Of a stretch of DNA of 64,000 nt, positions 10,066 through 19,950 are shown piece by piece (the stretch's first letter is position 1; each line of letters starts with the position of its first letter). The notes beneath the pieces were generated by a model that saw nothing but the letters and a program-made list of their open reading frames with translations, ran no database searches and was not told where the DNA came from. Source of the DNA: an uncultured Prochlorococcus sp. GTDB taxonomy: Bacteria; Cyanobacteriota; Cyanobacteriia; PCC-6307; Cyanobiaceae. The stretch is from assembly GCA_902536455.1 (NCBI GenBank), contig CACAXN010000001.1, positions 1 to 64,000 of the forward strand. The letters are read 5' to 3'. The position numbers were made by a program, and so were the translations under genes.

Positions 10066-10860
10066 TCAAATATTGCCTACTAAAGTTACTGTTCTAAATT
10101 CTATATCCTCAATTATTTTCCAAGGTTCAACACTCCTTTCTGCAAATTCTAAATTTTTAAATCCTAATTTTTTGAAATCAGTTATAAAATCAGGCTCATA
10201 CCATGCTCCACTAATACATCCTGTCCATAGATCATGATCATTTTGCAATCTTAAAGGAACTTTTTTGTTTGAGACAATATCGCTAATTGCAATTCTTCCA
10301 TTATCTTTTAAAACTCTTTTTATATTTCTTAGAAGGTTATTTCTAGATTCTGGACCTACCAAGTTTAAAACGCAATTACTTAAAATAATATTAACTGATT
10401 TATCTGCGATTAATGGATTTAAATCTTTATCTAATTCGTCAAGTTTTTCAATTGAACCTTCCAGAAATTCTGTATTGTTGAAACCAATATTTTTTGTAAC
10501 TTCTTTAGAGGCTGATCTAGATAAAGAAAGCATATCAGGATTCTGATCAACTCCAATAATTTTCCCTTCTTTTCCAACAATTTGGGCACAAATAAAGGCA
10601 TTTTTGCCGCTACCACTCCCAAGATCTAAGACAATATCATTTTTTTGAACATATTTTGTTGGATCACCACATCCATAGTCTCTTTCTATAACCTCTTGAG
10701 GAATTGCTTCAAGTAAAACAGGATTAAAACCAACTGGTGTACAAAGACAACTTTCTTTTTCTAATGCGGCTGAACCATATCTTTCTTGAATCGCATCTTT
10801 ATGATCGAATTGATTAGGTTCTTTATTCGATGTGTTTGTATTACAGCAACTTTCAGACAT
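10066..10860 (-). CDS. arsM: ArsM-like SAM-dependent methyltransferase (putative arsenite methyltransferase)
   Basis: LDLGSGSGKNAFICAQIVG SAM motif plus YGCG, SNCVLN and GCISGA cysteines typical of ArsM. Confidence 0.65.
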   Translation of the reverse strand: MSESCCNTNTSNKEPNQFDHKDAIQERYGSAALEKESCLCTPVGFNPVLLEAIPQEVIERDYGCGDPTKYVQKNDIVLDLGSGSGKNAFICAQIVGKEGKIIGVDQNPDMLSLSRSASKEVTKNIGFNNTEFLEGSIEKLDELDKDLNPLIADKSVNIILSNCVLNLVGPESRNNLLRNIKRVLKDNGRIAISDIVSNKKVPLRLQNDHDLWTGCISGAWYEPDFITDFKKLGFKNLEFAERSVEPWKIIEDIEFRTVTLVGNI

Positions 10861-10891
10861 ATTTTTAAAAGGACTCTAAGTAAATATAGCC

Positions 10892-10920
10892 AAAAAAAAG
10901 CCCCTGAAAAAGAGGCTTTT
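10892..10920 (-). terminator. Rho-independent terminator downstream of the DUF4278-like gene
   Basis: Minus strand AAAAGCCTC-TTTTTCA-GGGGCTTTTTTTT: GC-rich stem followed by a T-run. Confidence 0.8.
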
Positions 10921-10936
10921 AATTTGTTTAATTAAA

Positions 10937-11110
10937 TTATTTAGTGTAATTAACACCTCTGTAATTTAATTCTGCTTTTTCTTTACTTGAAGAAGCGTCA
11001 TCCATTCTGTTGGTGTATACGTTTCTTCTGTAGGTAAGTTCAACAAGTTGCTTTTCAGCAGCCTCTTTATTTTGAACGTAGTTTTTACCTCTGTAAGTTA
11101 AAGTAGTCAT
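10937..11110 (-). CDS. Small YRG-repeat protein (DUF4278-like), true start probably MTTLTYRGKNY
   Basis: Three repeats: TLTYRGKNYVQ, ELTYRRNVYTN, ELNYRGVNYTK. The longer ORF call to 11146 runs into a structured 5' UTR. Confidence 0.75.
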   Translation of the reverse strand: MTTLTYRGKNYVQNKEAAEKQLVELTYRRNVYTNRMDDASSSKEKAELNYRGVNYTK

Positions 11111-11126
11111 GTTTCGATGTGACAAC

Positions 11127-11186
11127 ACGGCCATCCCCCGTTCCATGGTATGACTCGAACTGCGCCCTCAAGTGAGGGTGAACGAA
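11127..11186 (-). ncRNA. Putative Downstream-peptide / glutamine-riboswitch-class RNA element in the 5' UTR of the YRG-repeat gene
   Basis: Minus strand CGTTCACCCTCACTTGAGGGCGCAGTTCGAGTCATACCATGGAACGGGGGATGGCCGTG: outer stem CGTTC/GAACG, inner hairpin CCCTC-ACTT-GAGGG, possible pseudoknot CCAT/ATGG; upstream of a short ORF in a marine picocyanobacterium. Confidence 0.7.
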
Positions 11187-11189
11187 AAA

Positions 11190-11215
11190 GTAGCAATTGC
11201 TACCAAACCATTATA
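11190..11215 (-). promoter_or_regulatory. Promoter with TATAAT -10 box (11210-11215) and NtcA-type palindrome GTAGCAATTGCTAC (11190-11203)
   Basis: Perfect GTA-N8-TAC palindrome immediately downstream of TATAAT on the minus strand and upstream of the RNA element. Confidence 0.55.
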
Positions 11216-11365
11216 AGCGTATTTTTAACTGCTTGTCTAACTTTTACAAATAGAAACGAAGTTTTAATATTTTTTTAATTATTATCTTAGGTAAATTTTT
11301 TTATAAATAGTCTCTAAAAAGGATTATGTTTATATTTGGTTTAATCTTCATGTAACTATTTTTTT

Positions 11366-11623
11366 ATGACAGGTTTTTTATATTTCTTGGGAAATACTTT
11401 AAGATGGCCAGTCCTAAAGCCAAAAGAATTTTTTTCCCTACATGCGTATTTTTCGATTATTTATTTGATAACTTTTACTTTGAGTAAATATGATGTAAGC
11501 CAATCAAATTTAGTTTTTACTCTAGGAATTCTTGCACCTCTTTTAATCGCTATTGGGCAAGGACTTCCAATTGATTGCCTTGATATGGAATCATCTTTGT
11601 TGAAGGAATTAAAAACTAAGTAG
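11366..11623 (+). CDS. Conserved hypothetical small membrane protein
   Basis: 85-aa ORF with hydrophobic segments; convergent with the NifU-like gene. Confidence 0.6.
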   Translation: MTGFLYFLGNTLRWPVLKPKEFFSLHAYFSIIYLITFTLSKYDVSQSNLVFTLGILAPLLIAIGQGLPIDCLDMESSLLKELKTK

Positions 11624-11644
11624 TATATTTTCAGTTAAAAATTT

Positions 11645-11890
11645 TTATAAAACTTGGACAACTTCGCTTATTTCAGGAATCATTTCTTTTAACTTTCTTT
11701 CAATACCCATTTTTAAAGTCATAGTACTACTTGGGCAACTACCACATGCCCCTTGAAGTCTGACTTTGACAATTGGACCATCTATTTCTGCGATCTCAAC
11801 ATTACCTCCATCAGATATTAAAAAAGGTCTTAGCTCGTCAAGGACTTTTTCTACATTTTCGTTTGTCAGCGAGAGTGTTTCAGTACTCAT
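11645..11890 (-). CDS. nfuA: NifU-like Fe-S cluster scaffold
   Basis: [48 protein letters not shown] with CxxC motif. Confidence 0.92.
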   Translation of the reverse strand: MSTETLSLTNENVEKVLDELRPFLISDGGNVEIAEIDGPIVKVRLQGACGSCPSSTMTLKMGIERKLKEMIPEISEVVQVL

Positions 11891-11960
11891 AATTTTGGTT
11901 TAACTTTATAATAAGCCTAGAAAGAAATTTAATTAATTGCAAAAAAGATAATTTTCTGTT

Positions 11961-13457
11961 GTGACTTCATTTCAAAATCCCACTAATGATAATAGTTACT
12001 TTGATGCAGTCTTAGTAGGAGCAGGGATAATGAGCAGTACTTTAGCCCTCCTAATTTCAGAAGTTTTACCAGATATAAAGTTTCTTATTATAGAAAAATT
12101 AAATGCTCCAGGAAGTGAAAGTTCTGGCGCTTTTAATAATGCAGGAACAGGACATGCTGCTAATTGCGAATTAAACTATACACCTATAGATGAAATAGGA
12201 AATATAAAAATAGATAAAGCACTTTCAATAAATCGTTCCTTTGAAAGATCCATGTCTTTATGGGCCTCATTGTATGAAGCAGGGAAAATTGATATTAAAA
12301 AGTTTTTAAAATTTATTCCTCATATTAGCTTTGTGTCTGGTCAGGATAATATTTCTTTTTTAAAAAGAAGATTTCAGAAAATGACCGAAAATCCTGAATT
12401 TAATGATATGGAATTTTCTACATCTTTTGATGAAATTTCATCATGGGCTCCTCTAATAACAAAAGATAGGAATCCATTTACTAAAATTGCTGCTACTAGA
12501 ATAGTTAGAGGTACAGATATTAATTTTGAGGCTCTCACAAAAGAGTATTTGTCATTAGTTTCTTTAAATAAAAATGTTGAAATTAGATACAAAACAGAAT
12601 TAATAGATTTAAAGAAAATTGATAAAAAAAAATGGGAACTAGAAATTTGTTCAGAAGGTAGAAAAACTTCAATTAGAACTGGCTATATTTTTCTTGGTGC
12701 TGGTGGAAAAACAATTAATTATTTGCAAAAATCCAAAATTCCAGAAGCAATGAGTTACGGTGGATTTCCTGTTAGTGGTAAATGGCTTATTTGCGAGAAA
12801 AAAGATCTAACGGAAAAACATAACTCAAAAGTTTATGGTAAGCCTGATATTGGATCGCCACCAATGTCTGTGCCTCATTTAGATACCAGATGGATTGATA
12901 ATAAAAAACTTCTTTTATACGGCCCTTTTGCTGGATTTACAACAAAATTTCTAAAGCAAAGTTCATACTTTGACTTATTTAGTTCAATTAAAAAGAATAA
13001 CATTTTTTCTATGTTAGACGTTGGTTTCAAGAACAATGATTTAATTAATTACCTAATATCACAATCATTAAAGAACCATAACTCAAGAGTTGAGAATTTA
13101 AAAAATATGATGCCATCAGCTAATAATTCTGATTGGTATTTAAAGAATGCTGGTCAAAGAGTCCAAATAATTAAAAAAACTGAAGGCGGTGGTTCTTTGA
13201 AATTTGGAACGGAGATTGTACATTCATCTGATGGATCATTATCTGCTTTGCTAGGAGCTTCTCCAGGAGCAAGTACTGCGGTTTCAATTATGGTTGAGGT
13301 TCTAGAAAAATCTGTTTTATTTTTAAACAATAAGCATGATTTTCAGAAAAAAATAAATGACTTAATTTATCCAGAACTATCAGTCTCTGAAAATTACAGT
13401 ACCTTCATAAAAGATATAAAAAAAAGAAATAATTCCATTTTTGGTTTCCATCCATAA
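11961..13457 (+). CDS. mqo: Malate:quinone oxidoreductase (GTG start)
   Basis: [72 protein letters not shown]. Confidence 0.95.
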   Translation: MTSFQNPTNDNSYFDAVLVGAGIMSSTLALLISEVLPDIKFLIIEKLNAPGSESSGAFNNAGTGHAANCELNYTPIDEIGNIKIDKALSINRSFERSMSLWASLYEAGKIDIKKFLKFIPHISFVSGQDNISFLKRRFQKMTENPEFNDMEFSTSFDEISSWAPLITKDRNPFTKIAATRIVRGTDINFEALTKEYLSLVSLNKNVEIRYKTELIDLKKIDKKKWELEICSEGRKTSIRTGYIFLGAGGKTINYLQKSKIPEAMSYGGFPVSGKWLICEKKDLTEKHNSKVYGKPDIGSPPMSVPHLDTRWIDNKKLLLYGPFAGFTTKFLKQSSYFDLFSSIKKNNIFSMLDVGFKNNDLINYLISQSLKNHNSRVENLKNMMPSANNSDWYLKNAGQRVQIIKKTEGGGSLKFGTEIVHSSDGSLSALLGASPGASTAVSIMVEVLEKSVLFLNNKHDFQKKINDLIYPELSVSENYSTFIKDIKKRNNSIFGFHP

Positions 13458-13511
13458 TTCTAATTAGCTAATATTAATCAAGATGTAATTAGAGGAGAAT
13501 TTTCTTTCTAT

Positions 13512-15320
13512 ATGACTGATATATCGGTTTCAAAAATTAGAAATTTCTGCATTATCGCTCATATTGACCATGGTAAATCTACTCTTGCAGATAGGTTGCT
13601 CCAAGATACTGGTACTGTGCAGCAAAGGGATATGCAAGAACAATTTTTGGACAGTATGGATCTTGAAAGAGAGAGAGGAATTACTATCAAGTTACAGGCC
13701 GCTAGGATGAAATATAAAGCTGACGATTCTCAAGAATATGTTTTGAACTTAATAGATACCCCAGGACACGTTGATTTCTCTTATGAGGTTAGTAGATCTC
13801 TTCAAGCTTGTGAAGGCGCTTTACTCGTTGTTGATGCAAGTCAAGGAGTAGAAGCTCAAACCTTAGCTAATGTTTATCTTGCCTTAGAAAATAATCTTGA
13901 AATAATTCCTGTTTTAAATAAAGTTGATTTACCAGGTGCTGATGCTGAAAAAATAAAAAAAGAAATAGAGGAAATTATTGGACTTGATACATCTAATGCA
14001 ATAAATTGTTCAGCAAAAACTGGAGTTGGTATTAAAGATATTTTGGAAGCAATCGTAAGGAGAGTACCTCCTCCTCAAGATGAAATTAAACTACCTACAA
14101 AGGCACTCATTTTTGATTCTTATTATGATCCCTACAGAGGAGTTATTGTTTATTTCAGGGTGATATCTGGTTCTCTTAATAAGAGAGAAAAGATATTATT
14201 AATGGCAAGTAAAAAAAATTATGAACTAGATGAGATAGGAATAATGGCACCTGATCAGCAGCAGGTTGATGAATTACATGCAGGAGAAGTTGGTTATTTA
14301 GCTGCTTCTATAAAATCAGTTGCTGATGCGAGAGTGGGAGATACAATTACTCTTTTAAATTCACCTGCCAATGATCCTTTGCCTGGTTATAAGACAGCAA
14401 ATCCTATGGTTTTTTGTGGCTTATTCCCTACTGATGCTGATCAATTCCCAGATTTAAGAGTATCTCTTGAAAAATTACAATTATCTGATGCAGCTTTAAA
14501 ATATGAGCCCGAAACTAGTAGCGCAATGGGCTTCGGATTTAGGTGCGGATTCCTAGGACTTCTTCATATGGAGATTGTTCAAGAAAGATTAGAAAGAGAA
14601 TATGACTTGGATCTAATCGTAACGGCACCATCAGTTATCTACAAGGTTAATTTAAATCAGCAGGAACATATCTTTATTGATAATCCTTCTACAATTCCTG
14701 ATCCACAACTTAGAGAATCAATAGAAGAGCCTTATGTGAAAATGGAAATTTATGCGCCCAATGAATTTAATGGAACACTAATGGGTTTATGTCAGGAAAG
14801 AAGGGGAGTATTCATAGATATGAAATATATAACAACAGATCGAGTTACTTTGATTTATGAAATTCCGTTAGCAGAAGTAGTTACAGATTTCTTTGATCAA
14901 ATGAAAAGTAGAACCCAAGGTTATGCATCAATGGAATATCATTTGATTGGCTATAGAAAGAATGATCTTGTTAGATTAGATGTTCTAATAAATTCAGAAA
15001 GAGCAGATCCATTAACTTCTATTGTTCATAAAGATAAGGCTTATGGAATTGGCAGAAGTTTAGTTGAGAAATTAAAAGAACTAATTCCAAAACAACAATT
15101 TAAAATACCTATCCAAGCATCAATCGGCAGCAGGATTATTGCAAGTGAAAGTATCAGTGCATTGCGAAAAGATGTTTTATCTAAATGTTATGGAGGTGAT
15201 ATTTCTAGGAAAAAGAAACTTTTAAAGAAACAAGCTAAAGGTAAAAAGAGGATGAAGGCAATGGGTAAAGTTGAAGTCCCTCAAGAAGCTTTTATGGCAG
15301 TCCTGAAATTAAACCAGTAA
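13512..15320 (+). CDS. lepA: Elongation factor 4
   Basis: [46 protein letters not shown]-terminal [16 protein letters not shown]. Confidence 0.97.
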   Translation: MTDISVSKIRNFCIIAHIDHGKSTLADRLLQDTGTVQQRDMQEQFLDSMDLERERGITIKLQAARMKYKADDSQEYVLNLIDTPGHVDFSYEVSRSLQACEGALLVVDASQGVEAQTLANVYLALENNLEIIPVLNKVDLPGADAEKIKKEIEEIIGLDTSNAINCSAKTGVGIKDILEAIVRRVPPPQDEIKLPTKALIFDSYYDPYRGVIVYFRVISGSLNKREKILLMASKKNYELDEIGIMAPDQQQVDELHAGEVGYLAASIKSVADARVGDTITLLNSPANDPLPGYKTANPMVFCGLFPTDADQFPDLRVSLEKLQLSDAALKYEPETSSAMGFGFRCGFLGLLHMEIVQERLEREYDLDLIVTAPSVIYKVNLNQQEHIFIDNPSTIPDPQLRESIEEPYVKMEIYAPNEFNGTLMGLCQERRGVFIDMKYITTDRVTLIYEIPLAEVVTDFFDQMKSRTQGYASMEYHLIGYRKNDLVRLDVLINSERADPLTSIVHKDKAYGIGRSLVEKLKELIPKQQFKIPIQASIGSRIIASESISALRKDVLSKCYGGDISRKKKLLKKQAKGKKRMKAMGKVEVPQEAFMAVLKLNQ

Positions 15321-15397
15321 TTTTTTTAAATTTAAAATTTATAGCTATTTATTATTAAAAGAATTGGGTATATTTCAGTCATAGCTGTAAAAAAATT

Positions 15398-16243
15398 TTG
15401 GATATTAACTCATATAATCGTGTCGGTGCAAATATCAGAAAAGCTGGATTTCTAATTGTACTTTTTTATCTTCTTGTTGTTTTAATAATGAAATTTTTAG
15501 AGGCCAATAATTTTTTTGGTTATTCGTTTTCAATGTTAAGCAATGATATCTTTGCCCCTCCTTCGCTTAATCATTTCTGTGGCACAGATAGATTAGGAAG
15601 AGATGTTTGCTTAAGAACTTTGCAAGGATCATCATTAGCGATAGAAGTTGTATTCTTAGCTATTCTTTTTTCGTTAAGTTTGGGTTTGCCATTGGGATTA
15701 TTAAGTGGATATTTTGGTGGTTTTTTTGATAAATGCTTATCACTAATAATGGATACTATTTTTTCAATACCTGTAATTTTGCTTTCAGTTGTTGTGGCTT
15801 TTGTATTGGGTAAAGGAATCCTTAATGCAGCTTTGGCGTTGTGTATTGTTTACTCTCCTCAATATTTTAGATTAATCAGAAATCAGACAATATTGGTTAA
15901 ATCTGAAACTTATGTTGAAGCAGCTCAAGTTTCAGGGGCTAATGTTAAAACAATTATTTTTAAATATATTCTCCCAAATGTAATAACACCTTTGCCGATT
16001 CTAATTACCCTAAATGCTGCGGATGCTGTCTTGGTATTAGGAAGTTTGGGATTTTTAGGCCTTGGTGTCCCTGCAGATGTCCCAGAGTGGGGAAGTGATT
16101 TAAATCTTGCTCTTGCTGCTTTGCCTACAGGTATATGGTGGACGGCTTTGTTCCCAGGTTTAGCAATGTTTTTTTTAGTTTTAGGTCTTTCTTTTATAGG
16201 CGAGGATCTTGAAGAAATTTTTGATAGTCAAAATTCTGAATAA
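15398..16243 (+). CDS. Oligopeptide/dipeptide-type ABC transporter permease (DppC-like), TTG start
   Basis: HFCGTDRLGRDVCLRTLQGS; EAAQVSGANVKTIIFKYILPNVITPLPI inner-membrane EAA loop. Confidence 0.88.
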   Translation: MDINSYNRVGANIRKAGFLIVLFYLLVVLIMKFLEANNFFGYSFSMLSNDIFAPPSLNHFCGTDRLGRDVCLRTLQGSSLAIEVVFLAILFSLSLGLPLGLLSGYFGGFFDKCLSLIMDTIFSIPVILLSVVVAFVLGKGILNAALALCIVYSPQYFRLIRNQTILVKSETYVEAAQVSGANVKTIIFKYILPNVITPLPILITLNAADAVLVLGSLGFLGLGVPADVPEWGSDLNLALAALPTGIWWTALFPGLAMFFLVLGLSFIGEDLEEIFDSQNSE

Positions 16244-16245
16244 AT

Positions 16246-16917
16246 TTAGTTATCTGTAACAGGATCAAGTTCTCCTTGATCGTTCAACTTTGGATATTCT
16301 TTAGCTGATTTTTTATACACCGCGGCTAATTCTGGGTAACACCATTCAAAAAGTGTTTTTTGATATTCATCCATATTTAAACCTTCTCCATGAGCGGGCA
16401 ATATACCCTTATTTTTTCTTTGGCGAATAGCTTCAAATAATAATATTGAAGCAGCAACTGAAACATTCAGAGATTGAACCATACCTCTCATAGGTATAAA
16501 AATTGATTGATCAACCATTGATATAAGTTCATTACTTAGTCCCCATTTTTCTGCTCCTAAAACAAAACATGTATTTTGAGAATAATCGAAATTCCTATAG
16601 TCTACTGATTTACTATTAAGAGTCGTTCCATATAATTTGAAACCCTTATTCTTTAAATAAGATATTGCCGTGATAGTGTTTTCATGATTATTTAGTTTCA
16701 CCCATTTTTGACTTCCTTGAGCAGTACTATTAAAAGTCTTAACGGCATTCGTTTTGCTAATAAAATTTGCTTCAAAAACTCCTGCTGCATCACATGTCCT
16801 TAATATCGCGGATAGATTATGTGGTTTATTGACATCCTCAACTAAAACAGTCAAGTTTTTCATTCTGCAATCTAAAACACTTTTGATTCGTTGAAATCTT
16901 CTTGGCAAAATTGACAT
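16246..16917 (-). CDS. trmH: tRNA/rRNA 2'-O-methyltransferase, SpoU family (TrmH-like)
   Basis: VEDVNKPHNLSAILRTCDAAGV, FVLGAEKWGLS, IPMRGMVQSLNVSVAASILLFEA. Confidence 0.92.
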   Translation of the reverse strand: MSILPRRFQRIKSVLDCRMKNLTVLVEDVNKPHNLSAILRTCDAAGVFEANFISKTNAVKTFNSTAQGSQKWVKLNNHENTITAISYLKNKGFKLYGTTLNSKSVDYRNFDYSQNTCFVLGAEKWGLSNELISMVDQSIFIPMRGMVQSLNVSVAASILLFEAIRQRKNKGILPAHGEGLNMDEYQKTLFEWCYPELAAVYKKSAKEYPKLNDQGELDPVTDN

Positions 16918-17013
16918 TTATAATTTTTTCAATCTTTTAAATTATATTAAAAAAATATTGATTACCTATTGAATCTCTTGGTTTATAATATTTTGGTATT
17001 TTGAATTAACTCA

Positions 17014-17217
17014 ATGGCATACATAGAATGGGACTATACAGTAATAACAAGTATGGTAGAAAAACAAGGGTGGGAATTACCTGATCGTGAATCGGAAGAT
17101 TGGAATAAATTTAAGGATGAATTAGGAGAAAAAATGAGAGGTGTTGGACTTGTTTTTGAAAAATATTGTAAATTTACACCTGATGTAGGAGAAGGCGTTC
17201 ATCTTCTAGATGACTGA
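17014..17217 (+). CDS. Conserved hypothetical protein (67 aa)
   Basis: Complete short ORF with good coding composition, no overlap with other genes. Confidence 0.65.
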   Translation: MAYIEWDYTVITSMVEKQGWELPDRESEDWNKFKDELGEKMRGVGLVFEKYCKFTPDVGEGVHLLDD

Positions 17218-17230
17218 TCATAAAAAATTT

Positions 17231-17262
17231 AAACCATTGATGTATCCCTTAATCAATGGTTT
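17231..17262 (+). terminator. Perfect 11-bp inverted repeat (hairpin), possible terminator
   Basis: AAACCATTGAT-gtatccctta-ATCAATGGTTT just after the stop at 17217; no strong T-run follows. Confidence 0.45.
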
Positions 17263-17391
17263 ATTACCTTATAAGATAATGTAATTTCACTAAATTAGAA
17301 CTAGCAATTATTAAGGCTTTATAAAGCTTGTACTCAGAAAAAAATATTTTATCCCACAAAAAAGTTATTTAATTTCTATATTTGGATAAAA

Positions 17392-17784
17392 ATGAAAAAT
17401 AAATTAACTTTTTTATACGATGGCGGTTGCCCACTTTGTTTGAGAGAAACAAATTTTCTAAAAAGGAGAGATATCTTAAATCAAATTGTATTTATAGATA
17501 TTAATAGTAAGGATTATGATCAGACCCTTTTTTATAACATCTCATATTCCGAAGCCATGTCAAACCTGCATGGGATTATGCAAAATGGTGTAATTATTAG
17601 GGGACTAGATGTACTTGCATATTCTTATGAATTAGTTGGTTTAGGTTGGGTTTATTATCCCTTGAAGATTAAGCTTTTATCTCCATTATTGAGATTGGTT
17701 TACAGATATTGGGCAAAATATAGACTTCAAATCACAGGTAGATCCGATATTGAAAAACTTTGTACCTCCCAATGTGAGCAATAA
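17392..17784 (+). CDS. DUF393 / thiol-disulfide oxidoreductase DCC family protein
   Basis: FLYDGGCPLCLRETNFLKRRD, VFIDI. Confidence 0.88.
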   Translation: MKNKLTFLYDGGCPLCLRETNFLKRRDILNQIVFIDINSKDYDQTLFYNISYSEAMSNLHGIMQNGVIIRGLDVLAYSYELVGLGWVYYPLKIKLLSPLLRLVYRYWAKYRLQITGRSDIEKLCTSQCEQ

Positions 17785-17786
17785 AA

Positions 17787-18023
17787 ATGGAAAATATCGA
17801 TATAGACAGAATAATAGAGATGGGTTGGGAAGATAGAACACCCTTTGAAGCCATCGAGTATCAATTTGGTTTAAAAGAGGAAGATACGATAAAAATTATG
17901 CGTCAAAATCTTAAACCCAAATCCTTCAAAGTCTGGAGAAAGAGAGTTTCGGGAAGAAATACAAAACATATGGCGCTTAATGATTCAACCAGATTTAAAT
18001 CTACTCATAAAAGAAAATTATAA
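17787..18023 (+). CDS. TIGR03643-family protein
   Basis: MGWEDRTPFEAIEYQFGLKEEDTIKIMRQNLKPKSFKVWRKRVSGRNTKH. Confidence 0.85.
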   Translation: MENIDIDRIIEMGWEDRTPFEAIEYQFGLKEEDTIKIMRQNLKPKSFKVWRKRVSGRNTKHMALNDSTRFKSTHKRKL

Positions 18024-18026
18024 ATT

Positions 18027-18158
18027 TTGAAAAATCTTTCTTCTAAAACTTGTCCTGTTTGCAATAGGCCGTTCGAGTGGCGTAAAAAATGGAAAAACTG
18101 TTGGGATGATGTTATCTACTGTTCAAAAAGATGCAGTAACAGGAAGTCGCAAAGATGA
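18027..18158 (+). CDS. DUF2256-type small zinc-binding protein (43 aa, TTG start); absent from the supplied ORF track
   Basis: [43 protein letters not shown] with two Cys pairs; stop overlaps the photolyase start (ATGA). Confidence 0.85.
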   Translation: MKNLSSKTCPVCNRPFEWRKKWKNCWDDVIYCSKRCSNRKSQR

Positions 18159-19645
18159 AACAAGTATCAATTATTTTCCCGAATCAACTTTTTAGAGAAA
18201 GCCCAATCTTAAAAATAAATTGTGAAATTTTGATTTTGGAAGACTCATTATTTTTTGGAAATGATAAGTTTCATAAATTTATTAACCATAAAAACAAGTT
18301 AGTTTTTCATAGAGCATCTATGCTCTCTTATAAAAATTATTTACAAATATCTGGCTTTAAAGTTTTATATATCGAAAACAAGAATAATATTTCTACAGTT
18401 GACTACTTATCAGAATTTATTAAAGATAAATATCAGAAAATAAATCTCATTGATCCTCATGATTTTTTAATAATGAAGAGGATTAATAATTTTGTTGAAA
18501 GTAATAATTTAGCTTTAAATATTTTGCCTTCTCCTATGTTTATGAGTAGTGAAGATTTAAAAGATTTATTTGCATCAAATACAAAAAAACCTCTTATGGG
18601 GAGATTTTATGAGAATCAAAGAAAAAGCCAAAAGATATTAGTTAATCCTGATGATACTCCTGCAGGTGGTAAATGGAGTTTCGATGAAATGAACAGAAAA
18701 AAATTACCAAAAAAAATAAATATACCCGATACACCTAAATTACAAAAAAATAAATTTGTAGTTAATGCAGAAAGGTCATTAGCCAATTTTGATATTGAGT
18801 TTATTGGAGAAAGTAATAATTTTTTATATCCAACTAATTTTGAAGAGGCAGATGAATGGTTAAATGATTTTTTTAAACATAGATTTTTCTTATTTGGAGA
18901 TTATGAGGATGCTATTTCTAAAGAAAATTCTTTTTTATGGCACAGTTTACTTTCTCCTCTTTTAAATAGCGGATTATTAACCCCAGATGTAGTAGTAAAT
19001 AAAGCATTACTTTTTGCAAAAAATAATAATGTTCCTATTAACTCTTTAGAGGGTTTCATTCGTCAAATTATTGGATGGAGAGAATTTATTTGCCTCGTCT
19101 ATAAAAAGTACGGAACAAAGATGCGAAATAGTAATTTTTGGAATTTTGAAGATAAGCCAATTCCAAAATCTTTTTATCAAGGAAATACAGGAATTGAACC
19201 AGTAGACGTTGTTATAAAAAATATTATTAAATTTGGTTATTGTCATCATATTGAGCGGCTAATGATTATTGGCAACTTTATGCTTCTATGTAGGATTCAC
19301 CCCAACCAAGTTTATAAATGGTTTATGGAAATGTTTATTGATTCCTATGATTGGGTTATGGTCCCAAATGTTTACGGAATGAGTCAGTTTAGTGATGGTG
19401 GTATCTTTTCAACAAAGCCATATATATCAAGCTCTAATTATGTAAAAAAAATGTCTAATTTTAAAAGTGGCCTATGGTGTGAAATATGGGATGGCTTATT
19501 TTGGAAATTTATTAAAGATAATGAAAGCTTTTTTAGAAAGCAATATCGTCTGGCGATGTTAACGAGAAATCTCGATAAAATGTCAGAGGAAAAATTAAAT
19601 AATCACTTAAAAACGGCCGATAAATTTTTAAAAGATATTCAATAA
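18155..19645 (+). CDS. Cryptochrome/deoxyribodipyrimidine photolyase-related protein (prokaryotic 6-4-photolyase-like clade)
   Basis: [65 protein letters not shown]. Confidence 0.88.
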   Translation: MKQVSIIFPNQLFRESPILKINCEILILEDSLFFGNDKFHKFINHKNKLVFHRASMLSYKNYLQISGFKVLYIENKNNISTVDYLSEFIKDKYQKINLIDPHDFLIMKRINNFVESNNLALNILPSPMFMSSEDLKDLFASNTKKPLMGRFYENQRKSQKILVNPDDTPAGGKWSFDEMNRKKLPKKINIPDTPKLQKNKFVVNAERSLANFDIEFIGESNNFLYPTNFEEADEWLNDFFKHRFFLFGDYEDAISKENSFLWHSLLSPLLNSGLLTPDVVVNKALLFAKNNNVPINSLEGFIRQIIGWREFICLVYKKYGTKMRNSNFWNFEDKPIPKSFYQGNTGIEPVDVVIKNIIKFGYCHHIERLMIIGNFMLLCRIHPNQVYKWFMEMFIDSYDWVMVPNVYGMSQFSDGGIFSTKPYISSSNYVKKMSNFKSGLWCEIWDGLFWKFIKDNESFFRKQYRLAMLTRNLDKMSEEKLNNHLKTADKFLKDIQ

Positions 19646-19751
19646 ATTAAGAGTAATAACCTACAGTTGTCTTTGAAAAATTAAAAGAATATTATGTTAT
19701 TAAGAAATATTAAGTACGGATGTTAGCTTGGAAAAAAATTAGATTTATCTA

Positions 19752-19931
19752 ATGGAAATTGGAACACTTTTTTTAAAAAGTAATTCGACGGGAATCATCA
19801 CTTTTTCTGAATTAGATTGGATAACTTATCATCAATCTAATTTCACTAGGTTGGAAGAATTCATAGCAATTAAATTAGGAAGAATGCTTGATGCAGGATC
19901 TATCAATATTGGTTGTCGTTTGAAATCCTGA
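19752..19931 (+). CDS. Small hypothetical protein (59 aa)
   Basis: Complete ORF MEIGTLFLKSNSTGIITFSELDWITYHQSNFTRLEEFIAIKLGRMLDAGSINIGCRLKS; plausible coding composition. Confidence 0.6.
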   Translation: MEIGTLFLKSNSTGIITFSELDWITYHQSNFTRLEEFIAIKLGRMLDAGSINIGCRLKS

Positions 19932-19950
19932 ATAAGTTTTTATTTTAATA

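Noticed and set aside
11111-11146. N-terminal extension MERGMAVLSHRN of the YRG-repeat ORF
   Set aside because: Lies inside the structured 5' UTR element; MTTLTYRGKNY is a better start
11140-11190. tRNA-like GTTCGAGTC string on the minus strand
   Set aside because: No acceptor stem or cloverleaf; better explained by the riboswitch-like fold
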